A stretch of DNA of 51,564 bases from Liolophura sinensis (Eukaryota > Mollusca > Polyplacophora > Chitonida > Chitonidae). Position numbers and translations under genes: made by a program. Below are positions 10,337 to 22,398 of the stretch, piece by piece. Under the pieces are notes generated by a model that had not been told where the DNA came from, made no database searches, and saw only the letters and a list, made by a program, of their open reading frames with translations. Positions within the stretch are counted from its first letter, which is position 1; each line of letters begins with the position of its first letter. The stretch lies in NCBI RefSeq assembly GCF_032854445.1, contig NW_027018255.1, positions 1 through 51,564 of the forward strand, written 5' to 3'.

Positions 10337-12113
10337 ACCGAAGGGCACATAACGTATAGTTAAAAGTTGAATATAGTAACGACCAGTCGCGATTGTGCAT
10401 AGTACAGTGTATCCGATTTCAATTAACAAAAAGACCAAACAAAAATGCAAAAGTGGAAAAACTGTTCCAGTGCTGCTGGTAAGAGGCTAATCCGACGTAT
10501 TTTGTCACGAGAAATCGAATGGTGCAAACCGCGTTGCTCTCCGACCAATACTTTTGGCTGTAGCGACAATTGAATGATCATAGTCATAGTCACGTGCCCA
10601 GCAACGGCTCTTACTCCATGGAAACCAGGGAAATTTGCAATTTTTTAAACAGCTGCCGATGCCTGGGCCATTTCCGCATCTTTTAGAACGTTATTGATGT
10701 GCGTCAGTGATCAGTTGTACTTTTTACAGCAGACTGTATCTAGTACATTGTGTTTTTTATGTACGAATGGTGTGGTTTTTCTAAACGTAGATAAAGACAT
10801 TGAGATTGTCTTGGACTTAAAAGTAAGACAATTGCTGGATGAGTTAAATGGGCTTAGCCCAAAGATTTGACGTCTTCTGGGCTACCGAAGGGCACATAAC
10901 GTATAGTTAAAAGTTTGAATATAGTAACGACCAGTCGCGATTGTACATAGTAGATTGTATCCGATTTCAAATTAACAAAAAGACCAGGCAAAAATGCAAA
11001 AGTGGAAAAACTGTTCCAGTGCTGCTGGTAAGAGGCTAATCCGACGTATTTTGTCACGAGAAATCGAATGGTGCAAACCGCGTTGCTCTCCGACCAATAC
11101 TTTTGGCTGTAGCGACAATTGAATGATCATTGATGTTATAGTCACGTGCCTAGCAACGGCTCTTACTCCATGGAAACCAGGGAAATTTGCAATTTTTTAA
11201 ACAGCTGCCGATGCCTGGCCCAATTCCGCATCTATTAGAACCTTATAGATGTGGTTCAGTGATCAGTTGTACTTTTTACAGCAGACTGTATCTAGTACAT
11301 TGTGTTTCTTATGTACGAATGGTGTGGTTTTTCTACACGTAGATAAAGACATTGAAATTGTCTTGGACTTAAAAGTAAGACAATTGCTGGATGAGTTAAA
11401 TGGGCTTAGCCCAAAGATTTGACGTCTTCTGGGCTACCGAAGGGCACATAACGTATAGTTAAAAGTTGAATATAGTAACGACCAGTCGCGATTGTGCATA
11501 GTAGATTGTATCCGATTTTAACTAACAAAAAGACCAGGCAAAAATGCAAAAGTGGAAAAACTGTTCCAGTGCTGCTGGTAAGAGGCTAATCCGACGTATT
11601 TTGTCACGAGAAATCGAATGGTGCAAACCGCGTTGCTCTCCGACCAATACTTTTGGCTGTAGCGACAATTGAATGATCATTGATGTCATAGTCACGTGCC
11701 CAGCAACGGCTCTTACTCCATGGAAACCAGGGAAATTTGCAATTTTTTAAACAGCTGCCGATGCCTGGGCCAATTCCGCATCTTTTAGAACCTTATTGAT
11801 GTGGTTCAGTGATCAGTTGTACTTTTTACAGCAGACTGTATCTAGTACATTGTGTTTTTTATGTACAAATGGTGTGGTTTTTCTACACGTAGATAAAGAC
11901 ATTGAGATTGTCTTGGACTTAGAAGTAAGACAATTGCTGGGTGAGTTAAATGGGCTTAGCCCAAAGATTTGACGTCTTCTGGGCTACAGAAGGGCACATA
12001 ACTTACAGTCAAAAGTTGAATATAGTAATGACCAGTCGCGATTGTACATAGTAGATTGTATCCGATTTCAAATTAACAAAAAGACCAGGCAAAAATGCAA
12101 AAGTGGAAAAACT

Positions 12114-14866
12114 GTTCCAGTGCTGCTGGTAAGAGGCTAATCCGACGTATTTTGTGACGAGAAATCGAATGGTGCAAACCGCGTTGCTCTCCGACCAATA
12201 CTTTTGGCTGTAGCCACAATTGAATGATCATTGATGTCATAGTCACGTGCCCAGCAACGGCTCTTACTCCATGGAAACCAGGGAAATATGCAATTTTTTA
12301 ACAGCTGCCGATGCCTGGCCCAATTCTGCATCTATTAGAACCTTATAGATGTGGTTCAGTGATCAGTTGTACTTTTTACAGCAGACTGTATCTAGTACAT
12401 TGTGTTTTTTTTATGTACGAATGGTGTGGTTTTTCTACACGTAGATAAAGACATTGAGATTGTCTTGGACTTAAAAGTAAGACAATTGCTGGGTGAGTTA
12501 AATGGGCTTAGCCCAAAGATTTGACGTCTTCTGGGCTACAGAAGGGCACATAACTTATAGTCAAAAGTTGAATATAGTAATGACCAGTCGCGATTGTACA
12601 TAGTAGATTGTATCCGATTTCAAATTAACAAAAAGACCAGGCAAAAATGCAAAAGTGGAAAAACTGTTCCAGTGCTGCTGGTAAGAGGCTAATCCGACGT
12701 ATTTTGTCACGAGAAATCGAATGGTGCAAACCGCGTTGCTCTCCGACCAATACTTTTGGCTGTAGCGACAATTTAATGATCATTGATGTCATAGTCACGT
12801 GCCCAGCAACGGCTCTTACTCCATGGAAACCAGGGAAATATGCAATTTTTTAACAGCTGCCGATGCCTGGCCCAATTCTGCATCTATTAGAACCTTATAG
12901 ATGTGGTTCAGTGATCAGTTGTACTTTTTACAGCAGACTGTATCTAGTACATTGTGTTTTTTATGTACGAATGGTGTGGTTTTTCTACACGTAGATAAAG
13001 ACATTGAGATTGTCTTGACTTAAAAGTAAGACAATTGCTGGATGAGTTAAATGGCTTAGCCCAAAGATTTGACGTCTTCTGGGCTACCGAAGGGCACATA
13101 ACGTATAGTTAAAAGTTGAGTATAGTAACGACCAGTCGCGATTGTGCATAGTACAGTGTATCCGATTTCAATTAACAAAAAGACCAGGCAAAAATACAAA
13201 AGTGGAAAAAACTGTTCCAGTGCTGCTGGTAAGAGGCTAATCCGACGTATTTTGTCACGAGAAATCGAATGGTGCAAACCGCGTTGCTCTCCGACCAATA
13301 CTTTTGGCTGTAGCGACAATTGAATGATCATTGATGTCATAGTCACGTGCCCAGCAACGGCTCTTACTCCATGGAAACCAGGGAAATTTGCAATTTTTTA
13401 AACAGCTGCCGATGCCTGGGCCCAATTCCGCATCTATTAGAACCTTATAGATGTGGTTCAGTGATCAGTTGTACTTTTTACAGCAGACTGTATCTAGTAC
13501 ATTGTGTTTTTTATGTACGAATGGTGTGGTTTTTCTACACGTAGATAAAGACATTGAGATTGTCTTGGACTTAGAAGTAAGACAATTGCTGGATGAGTTA
13601 AATGGGCTTAGCCCAAAGATTTGACGTCTTCTGGGCTACCGAAGGGCACATAACGTATAGTTAAAAGTTGAGTATAGTAACGACCAGTCGCGATTGTGCA
13701 TAGTACAGTGTATCCGATTTCAATTAACAAAAAGACCAGGCAAAAATGCAAAAGTGGAAAAACTGTTCCAGTGCTCCTGGTAAGAGGCTAATCCGACGTA
13801 TTTTGTCACGAGAAATCGAATGGTGCAAACCGCGTTGCTCTCCGACCAATACTTTTGGCTGTAGCGACAATTGAATGATCATTGATGTCATAGTCACGTG
13901 CCCAGCAACGGCTCTTACTCCATGGAAACCAGGGAAATTTGCAATTTTTAAACAGCTGCCGATGCCTGGGCCATTTCCGCATCTTTTAGAACGTTATTGA
14001 TGTGCGTCAGTGATCAGTTGTACTTTTTACAGCAGACTGTATCTAGTACATTGTGTTTTTTATGTACGAATGGTCTGGTTTTTCTACACGTAGATAAAGA
14101 CATTGAGATTGTCTTGGACTTAAAAGTAAGACAATTGCTGGGTGAGTTAAATGGGCTTAGCCCAAAGATTTGACGTCTTCTGGGCTACCGAAGGGCACAT
14201 AACGTATAGTTAAAAATTGAATATAAGTAACGACCAGTCGCGATTGTGCATAGTACAGTGTATCCGATTTCAATTAACAAAAAGACCAGGCAAAAATGCA
14301 AAAGTGGAAAAAACTGTTTCCAGTGCTGCTAGTAAGAGGCTAATCCGACGTATTTTGTCACGAGAAATCGAATGGTGCAAACCGCGTTGCTCTCCGACCA
14401 ATACTTTTGGCTGTAGCGACAATTGAATGATCATTGATGTCATAGTCACGTGCCCAGCAACGGCTCTTACTCCATGGAAACCAGGGAAATTTGCAATTTT
14501 TTAAACAGCTGCCGATGCCTGGGCCATTTCCGCATCTTTTAGAACCTTATTGATGTGCGTCAGTGATCAGTTGTACTTTTTACAGCAGACTGTATCTAGT
14601 ACATTGTGTTTTTTATGTACGAATGGTGTGGTTTTTCTACACGTAGATAAAGACATTGAGATTGTCTTGGACTTAAAAGTAAGACAATTGCTGGAAGAGT
14701 TAAATGGGCTTAGCCCAAAGATTTGACGTCTTCTGGGCTACCGAAGGGCACATAACGTATAGTTAAAAGTTGAATATAGTAACGACCAGTCGCGATTGTG
14801 CATAGTACAGTGTATCCGATTTCAATTAACAAAAAGACCAAACAAAAATGCAAAAGTGGAAAAACT
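12114..14866. repeat. Array segment: monomers 23-27
   Basis: Starts: 12114, 12666, 13214, 13765, 14316 (types E, E, B, A, A; tails Y, X, X, X, X). The first two are adjacent E copies; the one at 12,666 shares CAATTTAATGATC with 7715. Small indels become more frequent here than in the preceding 9 kb (for example a longer T run near 12,405, CTTGACTT near 13,015, ATATAAGTAACG near 14,221 and CTGTTTCC near 14,316). No coding region is supported. Confidence 0.85.
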
Positions 14867-16480
14867 GTTCCAGTGCTGCTGGTAAGAGGCTAATCCGACG
14901 TATTTTGTCACGAGAAATCGAATGGTGCAAACCGCGTTGCTCTCCGACCAATACTTTTGGCTGTAGCGACAATTGAATGATCATTGATGTCATAGTCACG
15001 TGCCCAGCAACGGCTCTTACTCCATGGAAACCAGGGAAATTTGCAATTTTTTAAACAGCTGCCGATGCCTGGGCCAATTCCGCATCTTTTAGAACCTTAT
15101 TGATGTGGTTCAGTGATCAGTTGTACTTTTTACAGCAGACTGTATCTAGTACATTGTGTTTTTTATGTACAAATGGTGTGGTTTTTCTACACGTAGATAA
15201 AGACATTGAGATTGTCTTGGACTTAGAAGTAAGACAATTGCTGGGTGAGTTAAATGGGCTTAGCCCCAAAGATTTGACGTCTTCTGGGCTACAGAAGGGC
15301 ACATAACTTACAGTCAAAAGTTGAATATAGTAATGACCAGTCGCAATTGTACATAGTAGATTGTATCCGATTTCAAATTAACAAAAAGACCAGGCAAAAA
15401 ATGCAAAAGTGGAAAAACTGTTCCAGTGCTGCTGGTAAGAGGCTAATCCGACGTATTTTGTCACGAGAAATCGAATGGTGCAAACCGCGTTGCTCTCCGA
15501 CCAATACTTTTGGCTGTAGCCACAATTGAATGATCATTGATGTCATAGTCACGTGCCCAGCAACGGCTCTTACTCCATGGAAACCAGGGAAATATGCAAT
15601 TTTTTAAACAGCTGCCGATGCCTGGCCCAATTCCGCATCTATTAGAACCTTAAAGATGTGGTTCAGTGATCAGTTGTACTTTTTTACAGCAGACTGTATC
15701 TAGTACATTGTGTTTTTTTATGTACGAATGGTGTGGTTTTTCTACACGTAGATAAAGACATTGAGATTGTCTTGGACTTAAAAGTAAGACAATTGCTGGA
15801 TGAGTTAAAATGGGGCTTAGCCCAAAGATTTGACGTCTTCTGGGCTACCGAAGGGCACATAACGTATAGTTAAAAGTTGAGTATAGTAACGACCAGCCGC
15901 GATTGTGCATAGTACAGTGTATCCGATTTCAATTAACAAAAAGACCAGGCAAAAATGCAAAAGTGGAAAAACTGTTCCAGTGATGCTGGTAAGAGGCTAA
16001 TCCGACGTATTTTGTCACGAGAAATCGAATGGTGCAAACCGCGTTTCTCTCCTACCAATACTTTTGGCTGTAGCGACAATTGAATGATCATTGATGTCAT
16101 AGTCACGTTGCCCAGCAACGGCTCTTACTCCATGGAAACCAGGGAAATTTGCAATTTTTTAAACAGCTGCCGATGCCTGGCCATTTCCGCATCTTTTAGA
16201 ACGTTATTGATGTGCGTCAGTGATCAGTTGTACTTTTTACAGCAGACTTTATCTAGTACATTGTGTTTTTTATGTACGAATGGTGTGGTTTTTCTACACG
16301 TAGATAAAGACATTGAGATTGTCTTGGACTTAGAAGTAAGACAATTGCTGGGTGAGTTAAATGGGCTTAGCCCAAAGATTTGACGTCTTCTGGGCTACAG
16401 AAGGGAACATAACGTATAGTCAAAAGTTGAATATAATAATGACCAGTCGCGATTGTACATAGTAGATTGTATCCGATTTC
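14867..16480. repeat. Three-monomer higher-order unit C-B-A, copy 1
   Basis: Starts: 14867, 15420, 15974 (types C, B with AAATATGC, A). Markers shared with the next unit: CGCAATTG near 15,343 and 16,908; TAGCCACAATTG near 15,518 and 17,082; ACCAGCCGCG near 15,894 and 17,455; GTGATGCTGG near 15,982 and 17,543; TTTCTCTCCTACC near 16,044 and 17,605. The offset is about 1,561-1,565 bp, three monomers less the 92-bp deletion. The unit ends at the deletion junction at 16,480/16,481. Confidence 0.85.
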
Positions 16481-16984
16481 GAATCGAATGGTGCAAACCG
16501 CGTTGCTCTCCGACCAATACTTTTGGCTGTAGCGACAATTGAATGATCATTGATGTCATAGTCACGTGCCCAGCAACGGGCTCTTACTCCATGGAAACCA
16601 GGGAAATTTGCAATTTTTTAAACAGCTGCCGATGCCTGGGCCAATTCCGCATCTTTTAGAACCTTATTGATGTGGTTCAGTGATCAGTTGTACTTTTTAC
16701 AGCAGACTGTATCTAGTACATTGTGTTTTTTATGTACAAATGGTGTGGTTTTTCTACACGTAGATAAAGACATTGAGATTGTCTTGGACTTAGAAGTAAG
16801 ACAATTGCTGGGTGAGTTAAATGGGCTTAGCCCAAAGATTTGACGTCTTCTGGGCTACAGAAGGGCACATAACTTACAGTCAAAAGTTGAATATAGTAAT
16901 GACCAGTCGCAATTGTACATAGTAGATTGTATCCGATTTCAAATTAACAAAAAGACCAGGCAAAAATGCAAAAGTGGAAAAACT
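16481..16984. repeat. Truncated monomer with ~92-bp deletion, copy 1
   Basis: The sequence reads GATTTC then GAATCGAATGG, skipping the end of one monomer (A-tract region) and the start of the next (phase marker and GTAAGA). Compared with a full copy about 92 bp are missing. The same junction appears at 18,041 and 27,305. Confidence 0.9.
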
Positions 16985-18041
16985 GTTCCAGTGCTGCTGG
17001 TAAGAGGCTAATCCGACGTATTTTGTCACGAGAAATCGAATGGTGCAAACCGCGTTGCTCTCCGACCAATACTTTTGGCTGTAGCCACAATTGAATGATC
17101 ATTGATGTCATAGTCACGTGCCCAGCAACGGCTCTTACTCCATGGAAACCAGGGAAATATGCAATTTTTTAAACAGCTGCCGATGCCTGGCCCAATTCCG
17201 CATCTATTAGAACCTTATAGATGTGGTTCAGTGATCAGTTGTACTTTTTACAGCAGACTGTATCTAGTACATTGTGTTTTTTATGTACGAATGGTGTGGT
17301 TTTTCTACACGTAGATAAAGACATTGAGATTGTCTTGGACTTAAAAGTAAGACAATTGCTGGATGAGTTAAATGGGCTTAGCCCAAAGATTTGACGTCTT
17401 CTGGGCTACCGAAGGGCACATAACGTATAGTTAAAAGTTGAGTATAGTAACGACCAGCCGCGATTGTGCATAGTACAGTGTATCCGATTTCAATTAACAA
17501 AAAGACCAGGCAAAAATGCAAAAGTGGAAAAACTGTTCCAGTGATGCTGGTAAGAGGCTAATCCGACGTATTTTGTCACGAGAAATCGAATGGTGCAAAC
17601 CGCGTTTCTCTCCTACCAATACTTTTGGCTGTAGCGACAATTGAATGATCATTGATGTCATAGTCACGTGCCCAGCAACGGCTCTTACTCCATGGAAACC
17701 AGGGAAATTTGCAATTTTTTAAACAGCTGCCGATGCCTGGGCCATTTCCGCATCTTTTAGAACGTTATTGATGTGCGTCAGTGATCAGTTGTACTTTTTA
17801 CAGCAGACTGTATCTAGTACATTGTGTTTTTTATGTACGAATGGTGTGGTTTTTCTACACGTAGATAAAGACATTGAGATTGTCTTGGACTTAGAAGTAA
17901 GACAATTGCTGGGTGAGTTAAATGGGCTTAGCCCAAAGATTTGACGTCTTCTGGGCTACAGAAGGGCACATAACGTATAGTCAAAAGTTGAATATAATAA
18001 TGACCAGTCGCGATTGTACATAGTAGATTGTATCCGATTTC
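16481..18041. repeat. Three-monomer higher-order unit C-B-A, copy 2
   Basis: It contains a truncated C monomer (16,481-16,984) and full monomers at 16,985 (B) and 17,535 (A). It matches 14,867-16,480 monomer by monomer in private variants, but its first monomer lacks the starting ~92 bp. It ends at a second copy of the same deletion junction at 18,041/18,042. Confidence 0.85.
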
Positions 18042-18546
18042 GAATCGAATGGTGCAAACCGCGTTGCTCTCCGACCAATACTTTTGGCTGTAGCGACAAT
18101 TGAATGATCATTGATGTCATAGTCACGTGCCCAGCAACGGCTCTTACTCCATGGAAACCAGGGAAATTTGCAATTTTTTAAACAGCTGCCGATGCCTGGG
18201 CCATTTCCGCATCTTTTAGAACCTTATTGATGTGCGTCAGTGATCAGATGTACTTTTTACAGCAGACTGTATCTAGTACATTGTGTTTTTTATGTACGAA
18301 TGGTGTGGTTTTTCTACACGTAGATAAAGACATTGAGATTGTGTCTTGGACTTAAAAGTAAGACAATTGCTGGATGAGTTAAATGGGCTTAGCCCAAAGA
18401 TTTGACGTCTTCTGGGCTACCGAAGGGCACATAACGTATAGTTAAAAGTTGAATATAGTAACGACCAGTCGCGATTGTGCACTAGTACAGTGTATCCGAT
18501 TTCAATTAACAAAAAGACCAAAACAAAAATGCAAAAGTGGAAAAAC
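18042..18546. repeat. Truncated monomer with ~92-bp deletion, copy 2
   Basis: The junction GATTTC|GAATCGAATGG is identical to the one at 16,480, but the rest of this monomer is type A with CTTATTGATGTGCG and GATCAGATGTAC, whereas the one at 16,481 is type C. The deletion therefore sits in front of two different monomer bodies. Confidence 0.9.
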
Positions 18547-20029
18547 TGTTCCAGTGCTGCTGGTAAGAGGCTAATCCGACGTATTTTGTCACGAAGAAAT
18601 CGAATGGTGCAAACCGCGTTCGTCTCCGACCAATACTTTTGGCTGTAGCGACAATTGAATGATCATTGATGTCATAGTCACGTGCCCCAGCAACGGCTCT
18701 TACTCCATGGAAACCAGGGAAATTTGCAATTTTTTAAACAGCTGCCGATGCCTGGGCCAATTCCGCATCTTTTAGAACCTTATTGATGTGGTTCAGTGAT
18801 CAGTTGTACTTTTTACAGCAGACTGTATCTAGTACATTGTGTTTTTTATGTACAAATGGTGTGGTTTTTCTACACGTAGATAAAGACATTGAGATTGTCT
18901 TGGACTTAGAAGTAAGACAATTGCTGGTGAGTTAAATGGGCTTAGCCCAAAGATTTGACGTCTTCTGGGCTACAGAAGGGCACATAACTTACCAGTCAAA
19001 GTTGAATATAGTAATGACCAGTCGCGATTGTACATAGTACAGTGTAGCCGATTTCAATTAACAAAAAGACCAGGCAAAAATGCAAAAGTGGAAAAACTGT
19101 TCCAGTGCTACTGGTAAGAGGCTAATCCGACGTATTTGTCACGAGAAATCGAATGGTGCAAACCGCGTTGCTCTCACGACCAATACTTTGGCTGTAGCCA
19201 CAATTGAATGATCATTGATGTCATAGGTCACGTGCCCAGCAACGGCTCTTACTCCATGGAAACCAGGGAAATATGCAATTTTTAACAGCTGCCGATGCCT
19301 GGCCCAATTCTGCATCTTTTATTAACCTTATAGATGTGGTTCAGTGATCAGTTGTACTTTTTACAGCAGACTGTATCTAGTACATTGTGTTTTTTATGTA
19401 CGAATGTGTGGTTTTTCTACACGTAGATAAAGACATTGAGATTGTCTTGGACTTAAAAGTAAGACAATTGCTGGGTGAGTTAAATGGGCTTAGCCCAAAG
19501 ATTTGACGTCTCTGGGCTACAGAAGGGCACATAACTTATAGTCAAAAGTTGAATATAGTAATGACCAGTCGCGATTGTACATAGTAGATTGTATCCGATT
19601 CAAATTAACAAAAAGACCAGGCAAAAATGCAAAAGTGGAAAAACTGTTCCAGTGCTGCTGGTAAGAGGCTAATCCGACGTATTTTGTCACGAGAAATCGA
19701 ATGGTGCAAACCGCGTGCTCTCCGACCAATACTTTTGGCTGTAGCGACAATTGAATGATCATTGATGTCATAGTCACGTGCCCAGCAACGGCTCTTACTC
19801 CATGGAAACCAGGGAAATATGGAATTTTTTAACAGCTGCCGATGCCTGGCCCAATTCTGCATCTATTAGAACCTTATAGATGTGGTTCAGTGATCAGTTG
19901 TACTTTTTACAGCAGACTGTATCTAGTACATTGTGTTTTTTATGTACGAATGGTGTGGTTTTTCTACACGTAGATAAATGACATTGAGATTGTCTTGGAC
20001 TTAAAAGTAAGACAATTGCTGGGTGAGTT

Positions 20030-20043
20030 AAATGGGAAATGGG
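20030..20043. repeat. 7-bp tandem duplication within a monomer
   Basis: AAATGGG is repeated directly before CTTAGCCC. It lies in the indel-rich part of the window and is unique to this monomer. Confidence 0.9.
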
Positions 20044-20201
20044 CTTAGCCCAAAGATTTGACGTCTTCTGGGCTACAGAAGGGCACATAACTTATAGTCA
20101 AAAGTTGAATATAGTAATGACCAGTCGCGATTGTACATAGTAGATTGTATCGATTTCAAATTAACAAAAAGACCAGGCAAAAATGCAAAAGTGGAAAAAC
20201 T

Positions 20202-22398
20202 GTTCCAGTGCTGCTGGTAAGAGGCTAATCCGACGTATTTTGTCACGAGAAATCGAATGGTGCAAACCGCGTTGCTCTCCGACCAATACTTTTGGCTGTA
20301 GCGACAATTGAATGATCATTGATGTCATAGTCACGTGCCCAGCAACGGCTCTTACTCCATGGAAACCAGGGAAATTTGCAATTTTTTAAACAGCTGCCGA
20401 TGCCTGGGCCATTTCCGCATCTTTTAGAACCTTATTGATGTGCGTCAGTGATCAGATGTACTTTTTACAGCAGACTGTATCTAGTACATTGTGTTTTTTA
20501 TGTACGAATGGTGTGGTTTTTCTACACGTAGATAAAGACATTGAGATTGTCTTGGACTTAAAAGTAAGACAATTGCTGGATGAGTTAAATGGGCTTAGCC
20601 AAAGATTTGACGTCTTCTGGGCTACCGAAGGGCACATAACGTATAGTTAAAAGTTGAATATAGTAACGACCAGTCGCGATTGTGCATAGTACAGTGTATC
20701 CGATTTCAATTAACAAAAAGACCAAACAAAAATGCAAAAGTGGAAAAACTGTTCCAGTGCTGCTGGTAAGAGGCTAATCCGACGTATTTTGTCACGAGAA
20801 ATCGAATGGTGCAAACCGCGTTGCTCTCCGACCAATACTTTTGGCTGTAGCGACAATTGAATGATCATTGATGTCATAGTCACGTGCCCAGCAACGGCTC
20901 TTACTCCATGGAAACCAGGGAAATTTGCAATTTTTTAAACAGCTGCCGATGCCTGGGCCAATTCCGCATCTTTTAGAACCTTATTGATGTGGTTCAGTGA
21001 TCAGTTGTACTTTTTACAGCAGACTGTATCTAGTACATTGTGTTTTTTATGTACAAATGGTGTGGTTTTTCTACACGTAGATAAAGACATTGAGATTGTC
21101 TTGGACTTAGAAGTAAGACAATTGCTGGGTGAGTTAAATGGGCTTAGCCCAAAGATTTGACGTCTCTGGGCTACAGAAGGGCACATAACTTACAGTCAAA
21201 AGTTGAATATAGTAATGACCAGTCGCGATTGTACATAGTACAGTGTAGCCGATTTCAATTAACAAAAAGACCAGGCAAAAATGCAAAAGTGGAAAAAACT
21301 GTTCCAGTGCTACTGGTAAGAGGCTAATCGACGTATTTTGTCACGAGAAATCGAATGGTGCAAACCGCGTTGCTCTCCGACCAATACTTTTGGCTGTAGC
21401 CACAATTGAATGATCATTGATGTCATAGTCACTTGCCCAGCAACGGCTCTTACTCCATGGAAACCAGGGAAATATGCAATTTTTAACAGCTGCCGATGCC
21501 TGGCCCAATTCTGCATCTTTTATTAACCTTATAGATGTGGTTCAGTGATCAGTTGTACTTTTTACAGCAGACTGTATCTAGTACATTGTGTTTTTTTATG
21601 TACGAATGGTGTGGTTTTTTCTACACGTAGATAAAGACATTGAGATTGTCTTGGACTTAAAAGTAAGACAATTGCTGGGTGAGTTAAATGGCTTAGCCCA
21701 AAGATTTGACGTCTTCTGGGCTACAGAAGGGCACATAACTTATAGTCAAAAGTTGAATATAGTAATGACCAGTCGCGATTGTACATAGTAGATTGTATCC
21801 GATTTCAAATTAACAAAAAGACCAGGCAAAAATGCAAAAGTGGAAAAACTGTTCCAGTGCTGCTGGTAAGAGGCTAATCCGACGTATTTTGTCACGAGAA
21901 ATCGAATGGTGCAAACCGCGTTGCTCTCCGACCAATACTTTTGGCTGTAGCGACAATTGAATGATCATTGATGTCATAGTCACGTGCCCAGCAACGGCTC
22001 TTACTCATGGAAACCAGGGAAATATGGAATTTTTTAACAGCTGCCGATGCCTGGCCCAATTCTGCATCTATTAGAACCTTATAGATGTGGTTCAGTGATC
22101 AGTTGTACTTTTTACAGCAGACTGTATCTAGTACATTGTGTTTTTTATGTACGAATGGTGTGGTTTTTCTACACGTAGATAAAGACATTGAGATTGTCTT
22201 GGACTTAAAAGTAAGACAATTGCTGGGTGAGTTAAATGGGCTTAGCCCAAAGATTTGACGTCTTCTGGCTACAGAAGGGCACATAACTTATAGTCAAAAG
22301 TTGAATATAGTAATGACCAGTCGCGATTGTACATAGTAGATTGTATCCGATTTCAAATTAACAAAAAGACCAGGCAAAAATGCAAAAGTGGAAAAACT
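20202..22398. repeat. Four-monomer higher-order unit A-C-E-E, copy 2
   Basis: Starts: 20202, 20751, 21301, 21851. Each monomer carries the private variants of its counterpart in 18,042-20,201. Unlike copy 1, the first monomer is full length, so the deletion present at 18,042 is absent here although the bodies match. Confidence 0.82.

Larger units (their letters stand above)
9364..12113. repeat. Five-monomer block, copy 2 of the 4.4-kb-spaced duplication
   Basis: Starts: 9364, 9914, 10464, 11013, 11563 (A, A, A, B, C), the same order as 4965-7714 and sharing its private variants at matching positions. Differences between the copies are few: copy 1 has TAGCCACAATTG near 7262 where copy 2 keeps TAGCGAC, and copy 2 has ACTTACAGTC near 12,001 where copy 1 has ACTTATAGTC. 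After this block copy 2 is followed by two type E monomers (12,114 and 12,666) where copy 1 is followed by one (7715), so the copies differ by one monomer at their right end. Confidence 0.85.
18042..20201. repeat. Four-monomer higher-order unit A-C-E-E, copy 1
   Basis: It consists of a truncated A monomer at 18,042 and full monomers at 18,547 (C), 19,099 (E) and 19,646 (E). Markers repeated in the next unit: GATCAGATGTAC near 18,244 and 20,451; GTGTAGCCG near 19,044 and 21,244; GTGCTACTGG near 19,105 and 21,307; AAATATGGAATT near 19,817 and 22,021. This stretch has many single-base indels and a 7-bp duplication at 20,030. Confidence 0.82.

Noticed and set aside
16441-16500. Transposon insertion or excision at the unusual junction
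   Set aside because: Only satellite sequence lies on both sides, with no terminal repeats or target-site duplication. A simple deletion explains it.
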